DNA of 64,000 bases from Methanococcoides burtonii DSM 6242 (GTDB taxonomy: Archaea > Halobacteriota > Methanosarcinia > Methanosarcinales > Methanosarcinaceae). The stretch lies in NCBI RefSeq assembly GCF_000013725.1, contig NC_007955.1, forward strand, positions 1,457,579-1,521,578, read 5' to 3'. Positions 26,498-35,111 of the stretch are shown piece after piece; within the stretch, counting starts at the first letter, position 1, and every line of letters starts with the position of its first letter. A model generated the notes under the pieces. It was not told where the DNA came from. It ran no database searches and worked only from the letters and a program-made list of their open reading frames with translations. The position numbers were made by a program, and so were the translations under genes.

Positions 26498-27194
26498 TGA
26501 GCTTAAGAGCATACTCCGTGAAGAGAACAGTTCCGCATTAAGAGGATTACCCCATGGGTTCTATGGCCTTGTGGACAAATATATCCACGAACTGGAAGGA
26601 GAGATAAGGCAGATAAGTAACCAGCGTTCTCCCGAGTCGAAGATACTTGAAGATGAGCTTCAGAGTGCCATCAATGATGTGGAAACCATATTCATCCGAC
26701 GCATACGCAAGATAACATCCAGGGCTACTTCGAATGCTTTTTCAAGCAGCTCTCCAAAGCAGGACCTTGACAAGCTGCTTCCTGCTGAGCAAAAGGTCTA
26801 TGAAGCAACCCTTTCTGCAATACAGGTTGCAAGAGGAGAATTACTGGAACCGATACTTGATCCGACAGCAAGTTATAATGCAGAGAAGGTCGAAACTGCA
26901 AAAACAAGGACACGGGAAGGGGGGAATGCTGCCAAAGAGATAGAAAGGACAACAGCAGCTGAGATCCCAACAGAAATTGAAGACGGTGAGAAGTCGGAGA
27001 TAGCCAAAAGGAATATAAATGAAGAATACTTTGTTGTCCGAATATTGAAAGACCTACCGACATTCAATGCCGTAGATAAACGAAATTATACTACTCATGC
27101 AGAAGATGTTGTTGTTTTACCCGCAATGAACGCAAACGTTCTGGTAAAACGAGGCGCAGCTCATCTTATCACAAAGATAACAAATTCAAATTGA
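26487..27194 (+). CDS. GINS subunit (Gins51-type) of the replicative helicase
   Basis: Part of the CMG-like helicase with MCM and Cdc45/RecJ. It has the helical A domain at the N-terminus (ELKSILREENSSALRGLPHGFYGLV) and a small beta-rich B domain at the C-terminus (YFVVRILKDLPTFNAVDKRNY ... VVLPAMNANVLVKRGAAHLI), joined by an acidic linker. A before B order is the Sld5/Psf1 (Gins51) type. I start at ATG 26487, nine bases after AGAGGTG; a GTG at 26475 is the alternative. It overlaps priS. Confidence 0.9.
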   Translation: MDRNELKSILREENSSALRGLPHGFYGLVDKYIHELEGEIRQISNQRSPESKILEDELQSAINDVETIFIRRIRKITSRATSNAFSSSSPKQDLDKLLPAEQKVYEATLSAIQVARGELLEPILDPTASYNAEKVETAKTRTREGGNAAKEIERTTAAEIPTEIEDGEKSEIAKRNINEEYFVVRILKDLPTFNAVDKRNYTTHAEDVVVLPAMNANVLVKRGAAHLITKITNSN

Positions 27195-27209
27195 TAGAAG
27201 GTATAAATA

Positions 27210-27488
27210 ATGAAAATTCCAAAGAGGTTCAGAACTTATTGCCCTTCCTGCAAAACACACACTGAACACATTGCAGAAAGAGTGAAAAAAGGCAAAGCAT
27301 CAGCAATGACACATATTGCAAGGCAAAAAAAGAGACAGACCGGAATCGGAAACAGTGGAAAGTTCTCAAAGGTTCCTGGAGGAGACAAACCAACCAAGAG
27401 AGTACAACTTAAATACCGCTGTGCAACTTGCAACAAGTCCCATCAGAGACCATGCTTCAGAGCAAAGAAATTCGAGTTTAAGGAATGA
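27210..27488 (+). CDS. rpl44e: Ribosomal protein L44e
   Basis: A 92-residue large-subunit protein with the zinc site formed by [10 protein letters not shown] near the N-terminus and CATCNKSHQ near the C-terminus, and a basic central loop ([18 protein letters not shown]). It follows GINS by 15 bases and leads into rps27e with almost no gap, the standard archaeal order L44e-S27e-aIF2alpha-Nop10. Confidence 0.97.
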   Translation: MKIPKRFRTYCPSCKTHTEHIAERVKKGKASAMTHIARQKKRQTGIGNSGKFSKVPGGDKPTKRVQLKYRCATCNKSHQRPCFRAKKFEFKE

Positions 27489-27493
27489 TGATC

Positions 27494-27670
27494 ATGACAA
27501 ACCCTAAAAGCAGATTTTTACGTGTAAAATGTAACGACTGTTCTAACGAACAGGTGATCTTTGGTAGTGCAAGCCGCAAGGTGAACTGCCTTGTTTGTGG
27601 AAGAACACTCGCGGAGTCTACCGGCGGAAAGTCAACAATAACAACACATATTCTAGAAGTCCTTGAATAA
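27494..27670 (+). CDS. rps27e: Ribosomal protein S27e
   Basis: A 58-residue small-subunit protein with a C4 zinc ribbon ([13 protein letters not shown] and [12 protein letters not shown]). Three in-frame ATG codons lie near its start; I take ATG 27494 (MTNPKSRF) because AAGGA at 27480-27484 is then nine bases upstream. Cotranscribed with L44e and aIF2alpha. Confidence 0.96.
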   Translation: MTNPKSRFLRVKCNDCSNEQVIFGSASRKVNCLVCGRTLAESTGGKSTITTHILEVLE

Positions 27671-27680
27671 AGGGTGTAGA

Positions 27681-28478
27681 ATGGATAATAATAATTGGCC
27701 AGAAAGCGGCGACTTTGTAGTTTGTACTGTAAAGAACGTAGTCGACTTTGGGGCCTACACCACTCTTGAAGAATATGGAGGCAAAGAAGGATTCATCCAT
27801 ATTTCCGAGGTCAAGGCCGGCTGGGTAAAATATGTTCGTGATTACGTAAGGGAAGGACAGAAGATCGTCTGCAAAGTGCTGAACGTAGATCCAAACCGAC
27901 GTCACATCGATCTTTCATTGAAAGATGTGAACGAGCACCAGAAGCGTGCAAAAATACAGGACTGGAAGAACGAGCAGAAAGCTACAAAATGGCTTCAGTT
28001 CGTAGCAGAGGACATGGGCACCAGTCCGGAAGAGATGGGAGCTGTAACAGCTACACTGTCTAATGAGTTCGGAAGTTGCTACATAGCTTTTGAAGAAGCA
28101 GCCATTAATGGCGAAGATGCTTTCGAAGACATTGTTATTAGCAAGGAACTTGCTGAAAAGATAGCCAGTATCGCTCAAGAGAACATTAAACTTCCATTCG
28201 TAGATATCGCAGGATATGTGGACCTTACAAGCAATCTTCCTGACGGGATCGAGCTAATAAAGAAAGCATTGAAAGCAGCAGCAAAGGTCAAAATAGACGA
28301 TGTAAGAATAGATGTCACTTACACCGGTGCACCAAGATATAGGATCAAGGTAATCGCACCAGAGTACAAGACCGCTGAAGCTGCTTTGAAGAAAGCTTCT
28401 GAAAAAGCTATCGAGACAATTGAGAAGAAGGGCGGAAAAGGTATTTTCCACAGACATATAGAAACAGCAAAGGCGTGA
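27681..28478 (+). CDS. eif2a: Translation initiation factor aIF2 alpha
   Basis: Subunit of the heterotrimer that brings initiator Met-tRNA to the ribosome. An N-terminal S1 domain (about 7-85: GDFVVCTVKNVVDFGAYTTLEEYGGKEGFIHISEV), a helical middle domain, and a C-terminal alpha/beta domain that binds the gamma subunit. The ATG at 27681 (MDNNNWPESG) follows AGGGTG; the frame is open six codons upstream without a better site. Beta is encoded elsewhere in this window (46.3 kb). Confidence 0.96.
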   Translation: MDNNNWPESGDFVVCTVKNVVDFGAYTTLEEYGGKEGFIHISEVKAGWVKYVRDYVREGQKIVCKVLNVDPNRRHIDLSLKDVNEHQKRAKIQDWKNEQKATKWLQFVAEDMGTSPEEMGAVTATLSNEFGSCYIAFEEAAINGEDAFEDIVISKELAEKIASIAQENIKLPFVDIAGYVDLTSNLPDGIELIKKALKAAAKVKIDDVRIDVTYTGAPRYRIKVIAPEYKTAEAALKKASEKAIETIEKKGGKGIFHRHIETAKA

Positions 28479-28484
28479 TTTTCA

Positions 28485-28655
28485 TTGGGAAATAAGCTTA
28501 GAAAATGCACCCAATGCAACATTTATACTTTGAAAGACAACTGCCCGGAATGTGGTGAAAGCTCAGGCAATCCCCTTCCGGCACGATTTTCTCCACTTGA
28601 TACTTATGGGAAATACAGACGTATCTCTAAAAAACGGGAGATGGAACATGCGTGA
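28485..28655 (+). CDS. nop10: Nop10, box H/ACA RNP protein
   Basis: A 56-residue zinc protein that joins Cbf5, L7Ae and Gar1 in guiding pseudouridylation of rRNA. The sequence shows the zinc knuckle CTQCNIYTLKDNCPECG and the C-terminal helix PLDTYGKYRRISKKR. It starts at TTG 28485-28487, seven bases after the aIF2alpha stop, and ends in TGA at 28653-28655, overlapping the next gene. Too short for usual length cut-offs, so easily missed. Confidence 0.95.
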   Translation: MGNKLRKCTQCNIYTLKDNCPECGESSGNPLPARFSPLDTYGKYRRISKKREMEHA

Positions 28656-29433
28656 AACAACCGTAATTCGCCTTAAGGAAGATATCCGACTGAAGAATCC
28701 CACACTTCTTGTAGGATTACCCGGAGTCGGGCATGTTGGTAAACTTGTTGTCGACCACCTTATTGAAAAGCTCGATGCTGAAAAGGTATTTGAGATATAT
28801 TCCCCCCATTTCCCACCACAGGTAATGGTGAACGAAGAGAGTACGGTCAAACTCGTCAATAACGAGATATACATTTGCAAAGCTAACGGAAATGACATCG
28901 TACTACTTGCAGGCGATCATCAAAGCACAAGTACAGAAGGCCATTACGAGCTGGGTGCAATTTATATTGACATTGCTGAAGAACTCGGAGTTAAAAGGAT
29001 ATTCACCCTTGGTGGCTTCCCCACAGGTCAATTGACGCATACTGATGAGATTATGGGCGCTGCCAATGATCTGGAAATGGTAACAGAGCTCAAAGAGTAT
29101 GAGGTCACATTTAAACCAAACGAACCCGGAGGGGGTATCGTTGGTGCTTCCGGACTTTTACTCGGGCTTAGCAAGTTCAAGAACATCAGGGCAGCATGCT
29201 TGATGGGACTCACTTCAGGATACCTTGTCGATCCGAAAAGTGCACAGGCACTCCTCGCATTACTTAGCAAGATACTGAGCATCGAAGTAGATGTAAGTGA
29301 ACTCGAAGAAAGAGCTAAGGACATGGAAAAGATCGTTGCAAACCTGATGGAAGCAAAACAACAGGAACAGCAGCAACCACCGGAAATGTTGAGAGACACT
29401 GCCACAGATGAAGATCTAAGATATATCGGGTAA
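28648..29433 (+). CDS. PAC2 family protein (proteasome-assembly-chaperone-like)
   Basis: A 261-residue cytosolic protein of the PAC2 / COG2047 family. Typical stretches are PTLLVGLPGVGHVGKLVVDHLIEKL near the N-terminus, IFTLGGFPTGQLTH and GGGIVGASGLLLGL in the middle. Eukaryotic PAC2 helps assemble the proteasome; the archaeal role is not proven. I use ATG 28648, which overlaps the nop10 stop. A Gln-rich C-terminal tail (KQQEQQQPP) follows a coiled-coil-like helix. This gene regularly follows nop10 in euryarchaea. Confidence 0.9.
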   Translation: MRETTVIRLKEDIRLKNPTLLVGLPGVGHVGKLVVDHLIEKLDAEKVFEIYSPHFPPQVMVNEESTVKLVNNEIYICKANGNDIVLLAGDHQSTSTEGHYELGAIYIDIAEELGVKRIFTLGGFPTGQLTHTDEIMGAANDLEMVTELKEYEVTFKPNEPGGGIVGASGLLLGLSKFKNIRAACLMGLTSGYLVDPKSAQALLALLSKILSIEVDVSELEERAKDMEKIVANLMEAKQQEQQQPPEMLRDTATDEDLRYIG

Positions 29434-29442
29434 GATGGTCTG

Positions 29443-30672
29443 ATGCAGATCAATGCTGATCTTCACCTTCATTCAAAATATTCCATGGCATGCTCCAAGA
29501 ATATGGAGCTGTCAACAATTTCTATTGAAGCAAAGAAAAAGGGAATTGACCTTGTTGCCACAGGAGACTGTATACATCCGAAATGGCTTGAAGAAATTAA
29601 ACAAGCTGCCACAAACAATGAGACTATTTTTATCAATGAGACTCATTTCATACCCACGACTGAGATCGAGGATAAGAATAGAGTACACCACCTTTTGATC
29701 CTGCCATCGATATCCAAAGCCGAAGAACTGGCAGAGGCTATGTCGAAATATGGAAACCTCGCCGTTGATGGCCGACCCACAGTACGCCTTGACGGTTGTG
29801 AAATTGCACAGATAGCAAAGGAAGTTGGTGCTCTTATCGGACCCTGCCATGCTTTCACACCCTGGACTGCCCTTTATGCACATCACGATTCACTTGGGAG
29901 CTGCTATGGAGACATGACGGACTACATATCATTCCTCGAACTCGGATTAAGCGCAGACAGCGATTATGCGGACCGCATAAGCGAGCTGCACAGACTTACT
30001 TTCCTCACTAACTCCGATGCACATTCCCCCTGGTCCAACAAGCTCGCACGCGAATTCACAAGATTCGAGGTCCCGAGTATCGACTTTGAAGGACTTGAAA
30101 AAGCAATACTACGCAAGGAAGGATACAAAGCAACCCTTAACGTAGGATTCTTCCCGGGAGAAGGAAAATATAACGAATCCGCGTGCATCAAATGCTACAC
30201 CCATTATACCCATGAAGAATGCATAAGGCAGAACTGGAGATGTTCCGAATGCAGAGGACTGATCAAGAAGGGAGTTCATGACAGGGTGAACGAACTTGCA
30301 GACCTGGAGCTGCCAGAACATCCCGACCACCGCCCCGATTACCTACACCTTGCCCCACTTGCCGAAATAATTATGATGGCACTCGGACATGCCAGCATCA
30401 CCACAAAAGGTGTAACTTCAGCATGGACAACCCTTATCGAAAAATTCGGCAACGAAGTAGCAGTTCTTCTTGATACCAATTCAGAACAGCTTAATATAGT
30501 AGACCAAAGGATAGTCGATGCTATAATGGCATTCAGAAACGGTGAAGTGATTATTCACCCTGGTGGCGGCGGAGAATACGGCCACATAGAGCTACCAGGC
30601 TCAAAGAACGAGGGAAAAGAACCACAAAACCAGAATAAAACAAAAGCCCAGAGTTCCCTTTTCGATTTCTGA
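29443..30672 (+). CDS. Endonuclease Q (EndoQ), PHP-domain DNA repair nuclease
   Basis: Cuts 5' of deaminated bases (uracil, hypoxanthine) and abasic sites. The PHP domain (1-about 230) has the metal ligands in NADLHLHSKYS, ATGDCIHP, GPCHAFTPWT and TNSDAHSPW. A C4 zinc site follows (CIKC ... CSECRG, about 246-270) and then a helical domain. The last residues, QSSLFDF, form a PCNA-interacting (PIP) motif, as described for Thermococcales EndoQ. It starts nine bases after the PAC2 gene and ends 50 bases before the tRNA-Ser gene. Confidence 0.9.
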   Translation: MQINADLHLHSKYSMACSKNMELSTISIEAKKKGIDLVATGDCIHPKWLEEIKQAATNNETIFINETHFIPTTEIEDKNRVHHLLILPSISKAEELAEAMSKYGNLAVDGRPTVRLDGCEIAQIAKEVGALIGPCHAFTPWTALYAHHDSLGSCYGDMTDYISFLELGLSADSDYADRISELHRLTFLTNSDAHSPWSNKLAREFTRFEVPSIDFEGLEKAILRKEGYKATLNVGFFPGEGKYNESACIKCYTHYTHEECIRQNWRCSECRGLIKKGVHDRVNELADLELPEHPDHRPDYLHLAPLAEIIMMALGHASITTKGVTSAWTTLIEKFGNEVAVLLDTNSEQLNIVDQRIVDAIMAFRNGEVIIHPGGGGEYGHIELPGSKNEGKEPQNQNKTKAQSSLFDF

Positions 30673-30722
30673 TAACTTTTACGACACTTTTATATTCAAT
30701 TAACACTATCACACAGAACAGT

Positions 30723-30840
30723 GCCGAGGTGGCAGAGCGGACTAATCCAACGGTGTATTTATGCCGCGGAGTCTAAACGCGGCAGGCTCGAGACCTGTTT
30801 CTCCTAACGGAGTGCTTGGGTTCGAATCCCAACCTCGGCG
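30723..30840 (+). tRNA. tRNA-Ser (CGA) with an apparent 32-nt insertion in the D arm
   Basis: Acceptor stem GCCGAGG (30723-30729) pairs perfectly with CCTCGGC (30833-30839), and discriminator G is at 30840, as usual for Ser. The anticodon arm GCAGG-CTCGAGA-CCTGT (30782-30798) gives anticodon CGA (30789-30791). A long variable arm (CTCC..GGAG) and a perfect T arm (TTGGG-TTCGAAT-CCCAA) follow. At 118 nt it is about 32 nt too long. Removing 30747-30778 restores a normal D stem (GCA with TGC) and an 86-nt class II tRNA. The inserted piece forms a hairpin with the next exon (GCCGCG 30763-30768 with CGCGGC 30778-30783). An intron at a non-canonical site is the simplest reading. Confidence 0.8.
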
Positions 30841-31005
30841 TTCTATTTTATGTTTAAATCCTAATATATTCACTCCACTTAGTTTAATGATGATTGGGCA
30901 TAACTCAACATTAGTGACGTGAACACCGTTCCTTGTAAAAGTGATATTATACCCCTATTGGGGAGAAAACACCACTCAAAGAAGGTTTGTCATGAGTTGA
31001 AAGAT

Positions 31006-31013
31006 CACTAAAT
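31006..31013 (+). repeat. Left target-site duplication of the IS1-family element
   Basis: CACTAAAT directly before the left terminal repeat; the same eight bases follow the right end at 31755-31762. Confidence 0.9.
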
Positions 31014-31754
31014 GGCATTGTTAATTAAACATCGCTAATTCTTTATTTCTGTACTTCATCAAAAGAAGAACAGAGTACTTCAACATTTCAAGACTCTTAG
31101 TATAACACTTTGACTTTCTTCTCAATCTTGCCAGAAAGTGCCTGAATATGCTGTTATATCCTTCAACAGTATATGTTTCAGCTTTGGATTGAGTGTGAAT
31201 TTTCTCTGGAACAAACTCTGCATATGCCCTCCAGTGATCAGTCATCACTTCTCCAATCTCCTTCCCCTTTAATTTTTTCCAGAGTTTTAGTCCTGTTTCC
31301 GTTCCCCTGCTACCAAAAGAGCAGTCGATGAACCTTTTTCCATCTCTATCAACAGCAATCCAGATCCAACAATATTTTTTTTGTTCCCAATATAAGTGTG
31401 CATTTCATCTAATTCAACAATCGATATTTCATTTTCGCTCTTTAGATCCTCTAATTCACGACCAAACTTCTTTATCCATTTTTGGACAGAAACGTGGCTA
31501 ACTCCTAAAAAACGTCCAATTGAACGAAATCCTAATCCTTCGAGATAGAGTTGTAAAGCCTGCCGTTTAACAGACATGGGACTAGCAGTTGATTTAATCT
31601 CTACTGAATAGCTATACCCACAATCATGGCATTTGTAGCGTTGGCGTCCATCGATTTTACCGTTCTTTTTATGATTTGAGCTCTTGCACCTGGGACAGTT
31701 CATGCACAAACATAGGCCCTGATACTATATAAACTCTACTTAAATACCAATGCC
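31014..31754 (-). mobile_element. IS1-family insertion sequence, complete (741 bp)
   Basis: The ends are imperfect inverted repeats: GGCATTGTTAATTAA reading in from the left and GGCATTGGTATTTAA reading in from the right (13 of 15 match). They are flanked by an exact 8-bp duplication, CACTAAAT. A transposase frame fills the inside on the minus strand. Intact ends and an unchanged duplication suggest recent insertion. It landed 165 bases after tRNA-Ser, at the start of a stretch rich in broken genes. Confidence 0.93.
31021..31709 (-). CDS. IS1-type transposase, made by -1 frameshifting
   Basis: The first part (31287-31709) has a zinc ribbon (CPRCKSSNHKKNG, YKCHDCGYSYS) and a helix-turn-helix (LGVSHVSVQKWIKKFG), then ELDEMHTYIGNKK, where the first catalytic Asp lies. 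There the reading passes through a run of eight A (minus strand, near 31372-31379). After a -1 step the frame continues with CWIWIAVDRDGKR and then MTDHWRAYAE (second Asp) and TVEGYNS (Glu region) to a TAA at 31021. IS1 makes its transposase by -1 slippage at an A-run, so I read this as programmed frameshifting, not decay. All expected DDE regions are present. Confidence 0.85.
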
Positions 31755-31762
31755 CACTAAAT
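31755..31762 (+). repeat. Right target-site duplication of the IS1-family element
   Basis: CACTAAAT directly after the right terminal repeat, identical to 31006-31013. Confidence 0.9.
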
Positions 31763-32200
31763 TAGAGTTTACTTTAATTTCAGTTGGAGTTTCGAAGGTT
31801 GTAATTTAGAGGGATTGGGGAGTCTGTGCCAATTGTGGCACACAGTCCTTAATCGTGTAGCTAAGGCAACAAGTAAAAAAAGCCACATACGGCATATTGT
31901 GCCGCAAAAATTGCCGAATACGAGCGCCGAAAAGTTTAGATATTTTTTAGAAATCGACATCATAAGGTTTATTAATTGTTTTTGTTAATGGTATCCAGAG
32001 CTATCTATTTTCGAACGGATGTATTGGAAATGTATCAGAGCAAACACGGAAAAAAAGAGAAAAGAAGGATAAATTATGATAAGATAATATGCTATTACTG
32101 GAGTTCAAATATGCAAGTTAGAGAATTAAATCATGTGTGTAATACTCAGCTATGAAAAAGGAAACAACTGTGGAATTTCACAGTTGTTAATGTAATATTT
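31763..32200. other. Spacer without a supported gene
   Basis: A 438-base stretch with no convincing frame. It contains a small perfect inverted repeat, GTGCCA-ATTG-TGGCAC (31826-31841), and several CG-poor direct repeats of GCC/GGC. A 64-codon minus-strand frame (31769-31963) has no ribosome binding site and no recognisable content. Confidence 0.4.
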
Positions 32201-33480
32201 TTAAATTTCAGTGCGGAAGGCAGCCACCATAGCTTTACATGCTTCTATATATTGACCATTATTGCAGCTTGCATTTCCATAAATATCTCCATCTGAAAAC
32301 AATGGTCTTACTCGGTGTGTGCTGTTATAGACAACGAAGGGTGACATCACTGTATAATAAGTAAAAGGTGGAGCTACCCATTCATAGTGTTCATCGTACC
32401 TTGCATCTAAATTGTGTCCAATTTCATGAGTTAAAACAATACATCTTTCAGAGTAACTTGCTCCATATGATCCTGTACTAGGAACCATTTGAAGTACACT
32501 GTAGGCTCGATCTGAACTTCCATTATAAGTTGATCCCCGCCCTAAGGTATTATCATCAAAATCTTGCCCATAAAATAGAGTTGTAAGGTCACTGTCTGTA
32601 ATATCTCTATATGGCGGAATATCATCTTTAAAGAAATCTATAATTTCTTGACTTGTACCATTGTCCAAGGAACCATACCTTTTATAATAGTCAAAAGTCA
32701 ACATTGCATCGTGATCATCAAGTCCTAAATTGGCCGTATTAATCATATCTGAAATTTCCATTTCTACTAAAGTGTAACTTCCGTATACATCTTTATAAGC
32801 ACTATCATAACATAGCAAAATATTAAATGATGTTATTCCCACAGACATAAGTACCAAGTTATCGCTCATAGTAGAATATTCGAGTTTGCTATCATAATCA
32901 GCACTTTCATCGATCTCAAAATTCAGTTCGTCTGTAAGATCAAACTCAATCGATTCAGCTCTGTAAATGTTATGGATATTTTTTCCACCTATCTCATTTT
33001 TTGTAAAATCAATATAATACGCATTTTCATCTACATCGATCATACCTATCAAAAGGTTGTTACTGATGGTCATTGCAACTTTGCTATCTTCATCCCCTAC
33101 CACTTTTCCATGGTATGTTCGGATGTCAGGAGCATCAACTAAAACCATGTTCCTTTTTCATCAGTAGTAATTACCTTTGTATCCCTACCCATTACATGTG
33201 TTTCATGTAAATCTAATGCCACTTCTTCTCCCATTAGATTCAGTACAATAATTTTGTTTTCATTAACCGCGTTATTAAATACATCTGGTTTGATTGTAAA
33301 TATGGCACTATTAAAATTTCCCACATTTTTCAGTGAATCACCAGATTCTCGTTTTGCATCTACATTTTCCATTTATACATAATATTTGTTTTCAGCCTGT
33401 GCACTTATATTTGGTACACTTGCTAACAAGAGCAAACCTATTAAAATAAGTGAACTTGTTTGAATTATATGTTTTCTCAT
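32201..33480 (-). pseudogene. Secreted zinc metalloprotease, broken by a stop and a frameshift
   Basis: The gene begins at ATG 33478-33480 with a signal peptide (MRKHIIQTSSLILIGLLLLA...ISAQA), then hits an in-frame TAA at codon 36; the frame continues with MENVDAKRESGDSLKNVG. Near 33142-33148 the frame shifts at a TTTT run; adding one T restores ...KGTWFLVDAPDIRTYHGKV. The remaining 315 codons hold a pro-region and a metalloprotease domain with HEIGHNLDARYD (HExxHxxxxxxD, zinc site of a metzincin-like peptidase). Both lesions may be real decay; sequencing error is possible but two independent ones are less likely. It lies in a region of other broken genes. Confidence 0.82.
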
Positions 33481-33687
33481 TTTATCTCTCTATTTTTGAC
33501 GTTAGCACTTCATTTACAAAAAATATATTTGACTAACGACACAGTCAATATATTATTAGTCATACTTAAAATTAATACACTATATCGATACATTTTCATT
33601 GAATAAAATATAAATTTTTGATAATTTTATTATATAAATATTGAGAACCCAACAAATATTTATAGAGAAAACGCTACTTTAGTTAAC

Positions 33688-34200
33688 ATGAAAAATAGAC
33701 ATTTACTGAAATACGTCATTTTATTTTCCATATGCATTTTAGTATCTGGATGCACTGGAATTGACAATGACCCTCCAGTTGAAGAATCAATGAATCCTAG
33801 TGATGTGAATCTGACACTTGGTTTAATGCCAACTGAATTGTCTATCAAAGAGATAAATGAATTATCCACTCTTCAACTTACTTTAAAAAATGAAGGAAAT
33901 TATACAGTTAATGTAGCTATACTTGAAGAGTTTTCTACTTATAATATAATTTATTCTAATGGTTCTGATATTGAATATGAACATATGCCTGCACTTGATT
34001 TAATGGGTGATGAGTCACTTGTTGAGTTGAAACCAAACGAATCATTATCTATCAATGTAAACCCAATCGGGTGGAACCCATTTAGCAAAGGTAATCACTC
34101 CCTGTCTGCAAAATATTTTGTTCGTGGTTTGAATACTTTCACCAAACCTTACTGGGAAGGAGTGATTCGGTCCAATAATATAACCCTCAGAGTTGAGTAA
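33688..34200 (+). CDS. Putative lipoprotein
   Basis: A 170-residue exported protein with a signal peptide and lipobox LVSGCTG (Cys22), then a beta-rich domain with several N-glycosylation-like sequons (NYT, NGS, NES, NHS). The pattern 'LTLKNEGNYTVNV' resembles a CARDB/Ig-like fold, often found in archaeal surface proteins. Function unknown. Ribosome binding site weak. Its base composition is more A+T rich than the core genes on either side, suggesting accessory origin. Confidence 0.72.
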   Translation: MKNRHLLKYVILFSICILVSGCTGIDNDPPVEESMNPSDVNLTLGLMPTELSIKEINELSTLQLTLKNEGNYTVNVAILEEFSTYNIIYSNGSDIEYEHMPALDLMGDESLVELKPNESLSINVNPIGWNPFSKGNHSLSAKYFVRGLNTFTKPYWEGVIRSNNITLRVE

Positions 34201-34299
34201 ATTCAAAGAATTTGCTAGAAATCTAAATGAGTACTTACATTATTCGCATGGTTTGTCAAACTTATGATATTAGATCATAAAATCCATAGCTTCCACCAC

Positions 34300-35030
34300 T
34301 CAAACTCTATACATCGATGCTCTGAAGCCGCCAAGTCCGGTTAAAACCAGACGGCGAACAATTCCGAGAGCATCGAACTCTCTTTTTAGTCTATCATAAT
34401 ATTGTTGTGTATCCACTCTTATGATGGCTTTATTGTGTCGTGTCATTGGAATTAAGTTCTTGTCTCTGTCTTTCCATGCACGAACCTTTTTTGTATCATA
34501 AATGATGTGCCCATAAACGCTCTTGTAGCCGAAATCAAGATAGTTGGAGAGCTTGATAAGGGCATCTTTGATATTTATCCATGTGTTCTCTTTTCGAAAA
34601 AGACCCTTGTACATGTATCTCTGATTGTATCCAGAACTCCGAGTATGTGGTATTGTTCCAAGTATCGCCACGCTGACATTTCAGGTATTCCGGTAGCATC
34701 TACTATGTCTCTAAAACTTGAAATCCATTCTTATTGAATGCTACAAATGAAAGGAAACGCAGGGATGCCAGATTATCAGGCAATGGTATTTCTGCTGATT
34801 CTGGGTTTTTCTTGTAGTCCCATTCTGGAAAATCGTGACGAGGATAGAAGCGTTTTCCACCTTCAAAGTATTCATCTGTGATGTATTCTAAGCCTAAATG
34901 GTCGACTAAGTGGATTAGTTTAACCAATAGCTGTGTAAGGTCTTCTTTTATTCTTCCGAACTCTTCCAGTGTTGGATATGAACCGATTACACGTTCATTT
35001 ATCTTAAGTTCAGAAAGAGAAGAAACGATG
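34300..35030 (-). pseudogene. Decayed transposase-like gene
   Basis: Three pieces in different frames can be joined: one from about 35030 (IVSSLSELKINERVIG) through LVDHLGLEYITDEYFEGGK to FNKNGFQ near 34710; a middle one (FRDIVDATGIPEMSAWRYLEQYHILG, helix-turn-helix-like); and a last one (RYMYKGLFRKENTW ... LTGLGGFRAS) ending at TGA 34300. Two frameshifts are needed, near 34712 and 34630. The layout (helix-turn-helix, then a basic beta-rich part) suggests a transposase, but no complete DDE set is visible and I cannot name the family. Confidence 0.5.
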
Positions 35031-35111
35031 TTTTTTTGAATTTACTATTTAATCTAAGTTTAACTAATTAAAAGAAGTTAAGTTCTTGGTGAAATTTGCA
35101 GGCTACACAAT

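Noticed and set aside
30763-30783. The hairpin with loop GAGTCTAAA as an anticodon arm with CUA (a tRNA-Pyl)
   Set aside because: The loop has nine bases and the surrounding acceptor, variable and T arms belong to a class II Ser tRNA with its own CGA anticodon arm; tRNA-Pyl has a quite different shape.
31287-31709. Calling the IS1 transposase a pseudogene because it is split in two frames
   Set aside because: The shift is a -1 step in a run of eight A, matching the known programmed frameshift of IS1, and all catalytic regions are intact.
31769-31963. A 64-codon minus-strand frame after the IS element
   Set aside because: No ribosome binding site, no recognisable domain, unusual composition.
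33139-33148. In-frame TAG in the metalloprotease fragment as a third new pyrrolysine site
   Set aside because: The sequence after this TAG in the same frame is not protease-like; homology continues only after a shift at the TTTT run, so it is a frameshift and not readthrough.
34703-34712. TAG at the end of the first transposase-like piece as a pyrrolysine codon
   Set aside because: The continuation of the protein lies in another frame, so a frameshift explains it better.
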